Positions 26,323 through 33,442 of a DNA stretch of 64,000 bases are shown one piece after another. Source of the DNA: a virus; the IMG/VR virus record IMGVR_UViG_3300033144_005375, positions 18,296-82,295 of that record. One strand, written 5' to 3'. Position 1 is the stretch's first letter. Each line of letters begins with the position of its first letter. The position numbers and the translations under genes were made by a program. The notes beneath the pieces are model-generated. The model was given only the letters and a program-made list of their open reading frames with translations. It made no database searches and was not told where the DNA came from.

Positions 26323-27108
26323 CTAGCGCAGACCGGTCACGGTTGAGATCAGAAGCGAGAAATTGGGATTTCCGCCCGTAGAGCACAGGACGAGGTCGTC
26401 CTTCATGCCCGAAGCATGGGAAATACTGGTTGCCGGGTCGATCTGGATCAGAGGCTGATCTTCGGCAACGGCGAAATACAGCGGGAGGGCCGCATCGTGA
26501 TTCGTGATGACGATGGCATCGGCAAAAGCTGGGACACCGAACACCATGGCCCCTTGAGGAGCCGGGAGACCAGGTACAGCGGTGCCCAAGCTCGGAGCTG
26601 TCCCATACAGCGAAAGCGCTGGGCGTGGCACGCTCTGGAAATCGGGATCCCGCATGATGAGGATCTTCGACTGGTTCGTCCCGCTCGCCGTTCCTGGGAA
26701 AACGCCACCAGGGTAGCCAGCAGGAACGCTGCCTGCCGCTGCCGCCGAAGCCACCGTGGAAACCTGAGTCCGAACGAACCAGAGGTTGTTGTCGGGTGGG
26801 ACTTCCGGACTCAAACCGAAGAATTCATTCGGGTCGAACGTCGCTCGAGTCTGACCACGCGTGATGTCACCGGAGATTGCCGTTCCCTTTTGCCGGATCT
26901 CCTTGCTGATGAAGGTGCGGTCCCGAAGCACCTCGAACAGTGCAGTCGTACCCACACCACCAACACCGTTGAAAGCTCCGTAGGCGTTGTCCAACGTGTT
27001 GGCTACGCGAATTCGGTAGCCAAGGATGTCTTCATTGTTGATGAACTGGATCAGAGCGAACTGCTTCGCACGATCCAGAATGTTGGGAATAGGGATGCCG
27101 CTGCTCAT
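26323..27108 (-). CDS. Virion-type protein
   Basis: The 261-residue protein starts MSSGIPIPNILDRAKQFALIQFINNEDILGYRIRVAN. It is rich in Ala, Gly and Pro, with short beta strands and no cysteines in pairs or membrane helices. It overlaps the FmdB-type gene by four bases (ATGA) and precedes the paralogue cluster. Its composition resembles that of the paralogues, but no alignment is evident. A capsid or tail surface role is inferred from position. Confidence 0.5.
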   Translation of the reverse strand: MSSGIPIPNILDRAKQFALIQFINNEDILGYRIRVANTLDNAYGAFNGVGGVGTTALFEVLRDRTFISKEIRQKGTAISGDITRGQTRATFDPNEFFGLSPEVPPDNNLWFVRTQVSTVASAAAAGSVPAGYPGGVFPGTASGTNQSKILIMRDPDFQSVPRPALSLYGTAPSLGTAVPGLPAPQGAMVFGVPAFADAIVITNHDAALPLYFAVAEDQPLIQIDPATSISHASGMKDDLVLCSTGGNPNFSLLISTVTGLR

Positions 27109-27497
27109 GCCGAACTAGCCTTGTCTTTCCGAGCCAGCCGCTCGTAGCCGCTCGAGTCTTTGCCTTTGGACTTCGCGAGCTTGGCAGCATCGCTCCAAGA
27201 ATCGGTACGCTCACCACCCACGTTGGGAGCCAGCTTCGGGATCGCCCCGTCCATCTTCAGCTCATGTTGCTTGGCACCGGCACGTTTGCGGTTCGCAGCC
27301 ATCTGACCCGCGACCCGACCATTCTTGGTGCCCCACGAATCCCCTTTGAAAATGGTGCCAGGGAAACGATGGCCCAAAATCCGCTTCGACATCGTCTCGC
27401 ACTCGGGACAAGGCTGAGGATCTTGGTAAAACTTCAAAGGAACGAGTTCGTCGAACTCGATCTCACAGGCTTCGCATTCGTAGGTGTAAGTCGGCAT
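27105..27497 (-). CDS. FmdB-type zinc ribbon protein, second copy
   Basis: Started at ATG 27497, the 130-residue product begins MPTYTYECEACEIEFDEL with the second knuckle CPECE, the standard FmdB-family zinc ribbon (two CxxC pairs about 20 residues apart). The rest is basic and disordered-looking (KNGRVAGQMAANRKRAG, SKGKDSSGYERLARKDK). The start is chosen because an earlier in-frame start would overlap the upstream SWIM-protein gene deeply. It may bind nucleic acid or act as a zinc scaffold protein. Confidence 0.75.
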   Translation of the reverse strand: MPTYTYECEACEIEFDELVPLKFYQDPQPCPECETMSKRILGHRFPGTIFKGDSWGTKNGRVAGQMAANRKRAGAKQHELKMDGAIPKLAPNVGGERTDSWSDAAKLAKSKGKDSSGYERLARKDKASSA

Positions 27498-27498
27498 C

Positions 27499-29280
27499 TC
27501 AGGATTCCTTTCCTTCAAAATACCGACGAAGCACACGACGACTGATCTGTCGTTCCAAATGCCGTTGCGCCACGCGCGCTGCGATTCGTGCTTCCACAGG
27601 TTCGATCTCAATTTGGTAAGAGCTATCGACGAAAAACCGCGAACCCAGCTTCCGGAGCGGGCTCTTCTTGGGTCGCACGAAAAAGTCCTGGGATTTATCC
27701 AGCACCGCGTAGGCGTGCTTGCAGACCGGTCTCCAACGCGCAGGGTCTCGAATCTTGGGGTAGGCGGCCGTCCCCTGGAGTTTCCCCTTCTGGTAGTCGC
27801 TTTTGGTTCCCCAGTGCTCAGGGCCCCACCAACGCCAGAAGGGGCAACTACATGAAATTCGCAGATTGAGTTTCGGGAAATTAGTCGCGTTGCCCCGTTT
27901 GAACGCCTGGACCTTCACCGTGTGGTCCCCAGACTTCCATGTCCAGATCCAGTTCTTGGTGTCGATACGGCTCAGCTTGGGGATCCGCTTCTTCGCCCGC
28001 TGTTTGATCTTCTTGTCGCACCGCTTGAGGATGTCGCCGACCGTGAAAGCCTTCCGTTCGAGCCCGAACTTGCCACGCTCACCAACACCGAAGTGCGGGT
28101 GCGTGAGCTGGTGGATGAACTGCGCCGTGGCCTGCTTCACCTGGAAGTTGTTGTTGCGCTCGTAGCGATCCTGGCGACCGTCAGGAATGGCCTGGGTGTT
28201 GTTGACCATGTCCGTGTACCAGGACATCGGCAGGACCTTCCCTGAACCATCCGTCGGGTTCGAGGTCGAAACATCCGGGTAATCAAGACCTCCGGACGCT
28301 GGCGGCTCGAGCTGCCACTGGAGACCCTTCTGCTCTTTCCCTGGTAGATCAGGAGCCCGCAACGACTCGCCCTGCTGCACGGCCTTGTCCTTGCGCGGGG
28401 TGCCGATGTCACGGCTCTGGCCTTTCCCGAAGTTCTGGTCGAGTTGTCCAGGGGGCACCGTCTTCTTGGTGTGCGTGTTCCAGTTGGAGGGCCAGTTGGC
28501 CGCGTCCAGCTCGATCCCCAGCATCTCCATCACTTCGCCCAGGAGCTCCATCCCGGCCTGCCTCTGTCCCTCCTCGATACGCCACTCCTTGGTCTTCTGG
28601 GCCGGCGTACGCGGATCGATGCCTCGACGCGTGTACCGCGTCGGGTACTCACGCCGGTACTTCCGCTCGAGCTTCTCCTTCGGGAGCCGTTTCCCCCGAG
28701 TTTGGTACTCTACCCTCTCCTCGCGCTTCTTCTTGGGGTTGCGCGCGTACCAACGCTTGGAACGCAAACGTCCTACGTTGCCCTGGTTCTTCTGACGCTC
28801 ATCCGGGAAAATCCCCCCGGTCGTAAGCTGATCGTCGATCGGGTCCTCTTCGTAGATGTCGTCTACGGGTCCAAGCTCGAAGGAATCCTCGCCGGGATCC
28901 TCCGACATACCGAGCGTCTCGTTCCGACGCGTTGGCATGTTGTAGTCGAACTTGGTCGGGTGCCCGTACTCCTCACCAGGAACGGACAGGGTTCGGTCCG
29001 GAACCTTGCGAGGCTTGTTGTAAGTGGTCGGACCGATCCGCTTCTCTCGCTTCTTGTCGTGGTTGGACGGAAGCGGGAGGGCGCGTTGTTTCTCGTGAGA
29101 CTGTGGGAGTTCGACGGGCCACGTCGAATCCAAATTCGACTGGCCTTGATCGATCGAACCGTTGTCGAACTGAGCAGGGAAAATCCCATCATGGGAGTCC
29201 TGATCGACAACGGTTTGGTAGCCAGGAGTATCCTGCCACCGAGGGCGATACGCCTTCTTCTTGATGCCAAAGTCGGGCAC
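27499..29280 (-). CDS. SWIM-type zinc protein, probable virion component
   Basis: The 593-residue protein is highly charged and Arg/Lys-rich, with a long disordered N-terminal half. Near the C-terminus are Cys477, Cys479, Cys520 and His522 (CSCPF ... VCKHAYAVL), the CxCxnCxH arrangement of a SWIM zinc finger, here with a long 40-residue loop. SWIM domains bind DNA or proteins. The tail (ARVAQRHLERQISRRVLRRYF) is an amphipathic arginine-rich helix like that of the adjacent gene. This combination suggests a DNA-packaging-associated or internal head protein, which is inference. Confidence 0.6.
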   Translation of the reverse strand: MPDFGIKKKAYRPRWQDTPGYQTVVDQDSHDGIFPAQFDNGSIDQGQSNLDSTWPVELPQSHEKQRALPLPSNHDKKREKRIGPTTYNKPRKVPDRTLSVPGEEYGHPTKFDYNMPTRRNETLGMSEDPGEDSFELGPVDDIYEEDPIDDQLTTGGIFPDERQKNQGNVGRLRSKRWYARNPKKKREERVEYQTRGKRLPKEKLERKYRREYPTRYTRRGIDPRTPAQKTKEWRIEEGQRQAGMELLGEVMEMLGIELDAANWPSNWNTHTKKTVPPGQLDQNFGKGQSRDIGTPRKDKAVQQGESLRAPDLPGKEQKGLQWQLEPPASGGLDYPDVSTSNPTDGSGKVLPMSWYTDMVNNTQAIPDGRQDRYERNNNFQVKQATAQFIHQLTHPHFGVGERGKFGLERKAFTVGDILKRCDKKIKQRAKKRIPKLSRIDTKNWIWTWKSGDHTVKVQAFKRGNATNFPKLNLRISCSCPFWRWWGPEHWGTKSDYQKGKLQGTAAYPKIRDPARWRPVCKHAYAVLDKSQDFFVRPKKSPLRKLGSRFFVDSSYQIEIEPVEARIAARVAQRHLERQISRRVLRRYFEGKES

Positions 29281-29283
29281 GGG

Positions 29284-29700
29284 CTACCCCTCTCCGAGGT
29301 GCCGTCGCGCAACTTGACGCGCCATGTGTCGCTCCAACACCCGCTGCGTAGTTTGTCGAAGCATGGGAGCCGAAAAGGAACTCGTGCCTTCCACCGTCTC
29401 ATCGACACGGTTACGTCGGGTGATCGGGAGACGCTCACGAAGATGGTCCTTGCCCATCAAAGAGAGCGCGTAATTGATCTCGTCGAGCTGCTCCTCAAGG
29501 ATCTCGAGCCGCTTCGGAAAGTTCACGATGATGTCCCCGGCAACCTGATAGAGATGCTCTTTTTCTGGGGAACTCTCGACGAGCTTGAGCACTTTCGACA
29601 AAAGTTGGTGCAACCGGTGGGCTTCCACCCGTGCGGCACTTACGCCTCCAGTGATCAGGGCCCAGCCGGCCTGGCTTCCTGCGCTTCGTGAAATCGACAT
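29284..29700 (-). CDS. Small helical protein with Arg-rich tail
   Basis: The 138-residue protein starts MSISRSAGSQAGWAL and is mostly helical (HRLHQLLSKVLKLVESSPEK, RLEILEEQLDEINYALSL). It ends RVLERHMARQVARRHLGEG, closely resembling the end of the SWIM protein encoded three bases downstream. An inverted repeat (GGCGCC arms, 29700-29720) covers the ribosome-binding region just before the ATG. Confidence 0.5.
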   Translation of the reverse strand: MSISRSAGSQAGWALITGGVSAARVEAHRLHQLLSKVLKLVESSPEKEHLYQVAGDIIVNFPKRLEILEEQLDEINYALSLMGKDHLRERLPITRRNRVDETVEGTSSFSAPMLRQTTQRVLERHMARQVARRHLGEG

Positions 29701-29720
29701 GGCGCCTTCACAAGGGGCGC
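29700..29720 (-). promoter_or_regulatory. Hairpin over a ribosome-binding site
   Basis: In minus-strand RNA, GGCGCC at 29715-29720 can pair with GGCGCC at 29700-29705, and the inner bases partly pair as well. The GAAGG Shine-Dalgarno core lies in the 3' arm, directly before the ATG at 29700. The fold could hide the ribosome-binding site until it is melted by translation or a protein. Confidence 0.4.
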
Positions 29721-29747
29721 CTCATTGGCCGAAAACCGAAACCCAAC

Positions 29748-31367
29748 CTAATTGTCGTCTTTTTTGGCCTCAGCCCGCTTTTTGAGGGCCGCTGCCATGG
29801 CCTTCTTGATGTCCTCACGGGCCAAGTTCGTCTCCACGGCCAGAATCCCCTTGAGATACTGAGGATCCTTCGTCAGATACTTCAAAGCAGCAGCGACGCG
29901 CACCTTGACCGGCCGATCCTTGTCCCAGTTGAAATCGGGGATCAGCATCTTCACAGCCTCGTAGGCCGGATCGTGTTCCGGACGCCGATGGACCTCCGGC
30001 ACAGGACTGCTCACAGCGTCTGGGAGCACATCTTGAAGCGTCTCCCCACTCTGGGCCTCCTGCACGTCCCCAGTGGCCACGACCGTCACTGGGGCTCCCT
30101 GGGACACGTTCCCAACGACCACCCCATCCTCTTCGTACTTCTCGACCCGAAGGCGCTTGCCACCGGCGGCACGCTCGATCGCAGTGCTCGAGGTGTTCGC
30201 ATCGCTGGCCACGAAACTCTGCTTGGCTGGCGAAAGGATCCGACTCACGGCAACCCCACCGTCGATGGTGACAGGAGGCGCAGCACTGGCTGTCTTCCGA
30301 GTACCGACCTGCGCGCCATCGCCCATCATGATCGACTCTCGGTTCCCCGAGGTGACCTTGGCCGACTCGTCCAACCGAATCGGGGCGCCCGCGGTATTGG
30401 ACAATTTGATCCGAGAAACTTCACGTTGCTCGTCCACGACAATCGCACCGCTGATGCCGGGGCGCTTGGGGGCGCGTGCCTTTTGGGGGACCGCAGGACT
30501 CACACGCATGGCGATCTCCTCCTCACGCTCGATGATGGTGCGCTTCTGGTCACCAACGTTTCCGACGACGGTGCCTTCGGTCTCCGTCGTGTCCTGCACG
30601 ATAGGCATCGTCAGACGCTCATCCTGCATGTCCACGGGAAGGCGACGAGCGCTCGTAGGTTTGGCAACGGCCTTGCGCTTCGCGACCTTCTTGGACTTCC
30701 TCTTCAGAGGGGGCGCCGGATCGTCTTCCGCCCAGTTGAGGAGCGCGATGATGTCGGAATCGACCTCGGCCCTCATCTCGGCCTGTCGCTCTTCCTCTTC
30801 GGTGTCGTCCTCTTCCTCGGGCTCCGTCTCGAAGAGAATCATCTCCTCTTCGATCTCGCTGAAGATCTCGTCAAGCTCTTCGTCACCGGTGCTCTCGACG
30901 TAGTACTCCTCGCCATCCGCCACGGCTTCACGAGCTTCCGGACTTTCGAGTGGCACCCGTCGCGTCGCCTCGAGATTGGTAGCTTCACGCGCAGCCTTGC
31001 GATCTGCGATCGAACCCACCATGCGCTCGTCGTCTTGCTCGAGAGTGATCGTGGTGCGAACCACCCGCTCATCACCACGCGTCTCGGTTGGACGCACCTT
31101 GATGCCGGCAGCCTTGGGACGAACACTCATCACCTGCTTGCCGACTGGCACAAGCCAGTTCGAGTTGAGGATCGCAGTACGAAGCTGCGGCACATCAGGG
31201 AACTCCCGGCCATCCTTGAGGATGACGGTGGACCCGTCGTACTTGAGTTCTTCACCGAGCGCTGGCGTGTAGCCACCTCCGCTGGTGTTGATGAATCCGA
31301 GGGACAGTCCCTCGACTCTCACTTCGTAGGTCCGGAATTCGTTTACTTGAAAGTCGATTGCAGGCAT
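29748..31367 (-). CDS. Large acidic and low-complexity protein
   Basis: The 539-residue protein starts MPAIDFQVNEFRTYEVRVEGLSLGF, a compact N-terminal beta domain of about 75 residues, followed by a long charged region with an acidic stretch (EPEEEDDTEEEERQ), a basic patch (LKRKSKKVAKRKAVAK) and Ala/Val/Thr-rich disordered sequence. The last 80 residues are helical and basic (KVRVAAALKYLTKDPQYLKG ... KKAMAAALKKRAE). It resembles head scaffold or internal proteins in composition only. A GGTTTTC motif (31389-31397) is 22 bases before the start. Confidence 0.45.
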   Translation of the reverse strand: MPAIDFQVNEFRTYEVRVEGLSLGFINTSGGGYTPALGEELKYDGSTVILKDGREFPDVPQLRTAILNSNWLVPVGKQVMSVRPKAAGIKVRPTETRGDERVVRTTITLEQDDERMVGSIADRKAAREATNLEATRRVPLESPEAREAVADGEEYYVESTGDEELDEIFSEIEEEMILFETEPEEEDDTEEEERQAEMRAEVDSDIIALLNWAEDDPAPPLKRKSKKVAKRKAVAKPTSARRLPVDMQDERLTMPIVQDTTETEGTVVGNVGDQKRTIIEREEEIAMRVSPAVPQKARAPKRPGISGAIVVDEQREVSRIKLSNTAGAPIRLDESAKVTSGNRESIMMGDGAQVGTRKTASAAPPVTIDGGVAVSRILSPAKQSFVASDANTSSTAIERAAGGKRLRVEKYEEDGVVVGNVSQGAPVTVVATGDVQEAQSGETLQDVLPDAVSSPVPEVHRRPEHDPAYEAVKMLIPDFNWDKDRPVKVRVAAALKYLTKDPQYLKGILAVETNLAREDIKKAMAAALKKRAEAKKDDN

Positions 31368-31433
31368 GGATGCGCTCCCCTGGGTTGGTGAAAACCGACC
31401 AGGATTACGTTACCCACCTAGATCGCAAGCGGA

Positions 31434-31730
31434 TCAATGAACTGTTTCCCCGTTTTTCCGCACCAAAACGGCTTTCGGGGGCTCTTCGGGGTCCTGGGCT
31501 GGAAATTCCTCCATTGCGCAGCTCAGGGTCTTCCGAATGTTGGGCAAAAATTCCCGCCGAACTCGGACTCGAGAGACCACTGTGGCTTCCTGGAGGTCCG
31601 CCGAGTAGATCATGAAATCCAAGAAACAGTCGTCGCCGATCTCTTTGACAACGCGAAACGCATTTGCGTACTGCCCGAACTTCACGTCCTCCTGGACGTT
31701 GACCTTCGTGATGCGTTGAGACTCAGCCAT
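31434..31730 (-). CDS. DUF3467-like protein
   Basis: The 98-residue protein (ATG 31730, with GAAGG upstream) reads FGQYANAFRVVKEIGDDCFLDFMIYSADLQ and then VVSRVRVRREFLPNIRKTL. This order (YANxxxV..S..eF.LDF.., then VvsRV.I....l..L...L) matches DUF3467, a family of small bacterial proteins of unknown function with an ssDNA-binding-like beta fold. It lies between the 539-residue gene and a small gene, in the same orientation. Confidence 0.6.
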   Translation of the reverse strand: MAESQRITKVNVQEDVKFGQYANAFRVVKEIGDDCFLDFMIYSADLQEATVVSRVRVRREFLPNIRKTLSCAMEEFPAQDPEEPPKAVLVRKNGETVH

Positions 31731-31764
31731 GCGTAAGACCTTCAAGAACTACTGTACCCGTGGG

Positions 31765-32085
31765 TCAGATATCCACCTCACCAGGTTCGAAGCCCATCTC
31801 GAGCAACGAGGTGCGGTAACGGCGGGGGATCTGAAAAATGAAAACAAGACTACCATCGCAAAAATGAGTACCGACCGGGAAGGATGCGCTGGGGCATTCT
31901 TCAAAAAGAATAGCTAGATCATCGAACCGCTCTGCCACCCGCTGCATCGCAACCGCAACGTGCGACATCCCGACCGGCACGTCTTCGTGTTCCTGCAAGG
32001 TTTCACTCACGTTCGGGAACCGAACGTGGCAGGTAATCTTCTCATCCGGGGACGGGAAGCGGAGCACTTGGGCTTCCGATGCCAT
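31765..32085 (-). CDS. Small hypothetical protein
   Basis: The 106-residue product starts MASEAQVLRFPSPDEKITCHVRF and combines a beta-strand set with one helix (HVAVAMQRVAERFDDLAILF) and a final pair of strands. Two methionines are adjacent at the start; the second (ATG 32085) is used here. Minus-strand CCTATAA lies at the junction with the preceding gene. No family is recognised. Confidence 0.5.
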   Translation of the reverse strand: MASEAQVLRFPSPDEKITCHVRFPNVSETLQEHEDVPVGMSHVAVAMQRVAERFDDLAILFEECPSASFPVGTHFCDGSLVFIFQIPRRYRTSLLEMGFEPGEVDI

Positions 32086-32102
32086 CACTGTCTTAGAGGT
32101 GG

Positions 32103-32681
32103 TTATAGGGTTACAACCGTCGCTTCCCGGAGGAATTCATGGATCTCCTCCGAATTCCTGAACCACTCGGCCTCTAAACGCAGGTGGGAAAAACGCGCGT
32201 GTAAGGCGGCTTCCCGATCCATCGTGCCGGGAACCGTTCCCAACAACGTCAACTTGTGCGCGTTCGCAGTTTGAAGTTCCCCAATGCGTCTTTCGATGTC
32301 CTGTGTCCAACCAATCTTGATCGGCCCACCCATACCGGCCTCGACGAAATACACGAGACCATCTCGATCTTTGAGCGCGATGTACTCTGGCTGGTAGCGG
32401 ATCGTTGTGACCCTCACTCGACCATGCACTTCGAATGACTGCCACAGTCCCGTCGAAAGTACGCTGTAGAGCGGCTCTTCCGTGACCGGGCCGTATGCGT
32501 ACGTGACGCCGGAGTTCGTCTTCGTTTCGTCCAGACGAACAAAGTCGGTTCGAAGCACACGCGATGATGCGTGCGTGTCCATCACACAAACGTGATGCGT
32601 CGGAACGAACTCAGCGCTCACAAGGATGTCGGAGTAACACTCCTCCACATCCGTCCGCGTGTAGATCGGTGGTCGGGCCAC
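32103..32681 (-). CDS. T5orf172/MUG113-type GIY-YIG-like protein
   Basis: The C-terminal part of this 192-residue protein reads LVYFVEAGMGGPIKIGWTQDIERRIGELQTA and then AALHARFSHLRLEAEWFRNSEEI. This is the T5orf172/MUG113 branch of the GIY-YIG nuclease superfamily (YFxxxG..IKIGxTxDxxxRi..L...., A...LH.rF...R..GEWF). The N-terminal 110 residues are unrecognised. Such proteins are common in phages, often linked to DNA-binding domains; nuclease activity has not been shown for many. The start is a GTG at 32681 directly after a GAGAAGG sequence. Confidence 0.75.
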   Translation of the reverse strand: MARPPIYTRTDVEECYSDILVSAEFVPTHHVCVMDTHASSRVLRTDFVRLDETKTNSGVTYAYGPVTEEPLYSVLSTGLWQSFEVHGRVRVTTIRYQPEYIALKDRDGLVYFVEAGMGGPIKIGWTQDIERRIGELQTANAHKLTLLGTVPGTMDREAALHARFSHLRLEAEWFRNSEEIHEFLREATVVTL

Positions 32682-32714
32682 CCTTCTCTCTACCCACTAG
32701 TTGTTTGATAGGCC

Positions 32715-33359
32715 CTACGGACCTGGACTATCGAGCATCCAAATCTCGATGGCCTTCTCGATCGCGTACTCCTTGGGCATCGCACCCAGTTCGTAGCCCT
32801 CGTAAAGACTCTCGGCGCGCGGGCGCATGTGCCCACGGATCGCTTCTTCGGATGCCCCGAAAAGACGCTTCACCCGGTAGCTCTCTCGGTACGCCTGGAC
32901 CTCAAGCGCCCAACGACCTTCGGCGACGACGTACATGAGGCCCATCTTGAGCGGCGTGTGGGCGTCGTACTCACGGACGTGCACGATCTCATGCCACAGG
33001 ATCTCGGCCTGCGTGGCCTCCGCCATCTCGTCCCAGTGCTTGGCGACGTAGATCTTGCTGGGGAAGGTCGTCGTGAACTTCTCCCACTGCTCGATCCCCT
33101 CGGCCTTCGGGAGAATGCGGATGCCGTTGTCCTCGATCTCCTGCATGGCGAGCAGCCACGCTTCGTGTGAGTCCGAAGGGATGACCCCTTCTTCCGCCAT
33201 CTCCGATGTACGGTTGGCCAGCTCTTCGTAAAAAGGAGTCGAAGGGACGCCATTTTCGTCATAAGCCGGTGGGCCGACGATGTCGATGGACAGTCCGTGG
33301 GGACACCCTGTTGCGAAAAGAGTCAGTCCGAGTGTGAGCGACGTGAGTACGGTTCTCAT
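32715..33359 (-). CDS. Lipoprotein with HEIVH metallopeptidase motif
   Basis: Started at ATG 33359, the 214-residue protein has a signal with lipobox-like LFATGC and a mature part containing ILWHEIVHVREYD. HEIVH fits the zincin HExxH metal and catalytic site; the following region (VVAEGRWALEVQAYRESYRV) contains candidate third-ligand Glu residues. It may be a surface or periplasmic lipid-anchored peptidase acting on the envelope or on host surface proteins. Upstream, TTGACC and TATAGG separated by 17 bases give a good sigma70-type promoter, the clearest one in the virion half. Confidence 0.65.
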   Translation of the reverse strand: MRTVLTSLTLGLTLFATGCPHGLSIDIVGPPAYDENGVPSTPFYEELANRTSEMAEEGVIPSDSHEAWLLAMQEIEDNGIRILPKAEGIEQWEKFTTTFPSKIYVAKHWDEMAEATQAEILWHEIVHVREYDAHTPLKMGLMYVVAEGRWALEVQAYRESYRVKRLFGASEEAIRGHMRPRAESLYEGYELGAMPKEYAIEKAIEIWMLDSPGP

Positions 33360-33380
33360 GATGCCTCCATCGAAGGGGCT

Positions 33381-33409
33381 CCTATAGAGAGAACAGCGCT
33401 TAGGGTCAA
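33381..33409 (-). promoter_or_regulatory. Sigma70-type promoter for the metallopeptidase-like lipoprotein
   Basis: On the minus strand TTGACC (33409-33404) and TATAGG (33386-33381) are separated by 17 bases, a near-consensus host-type promoter. It ends 22 bases before the ATG at 33359 and could drive expression before phage transcription factors are made. Confidence 0.6.
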
Positions 33410-33442
33410 AGACAGCCATGGTCTCAGGGTGTGCCGGATGCC

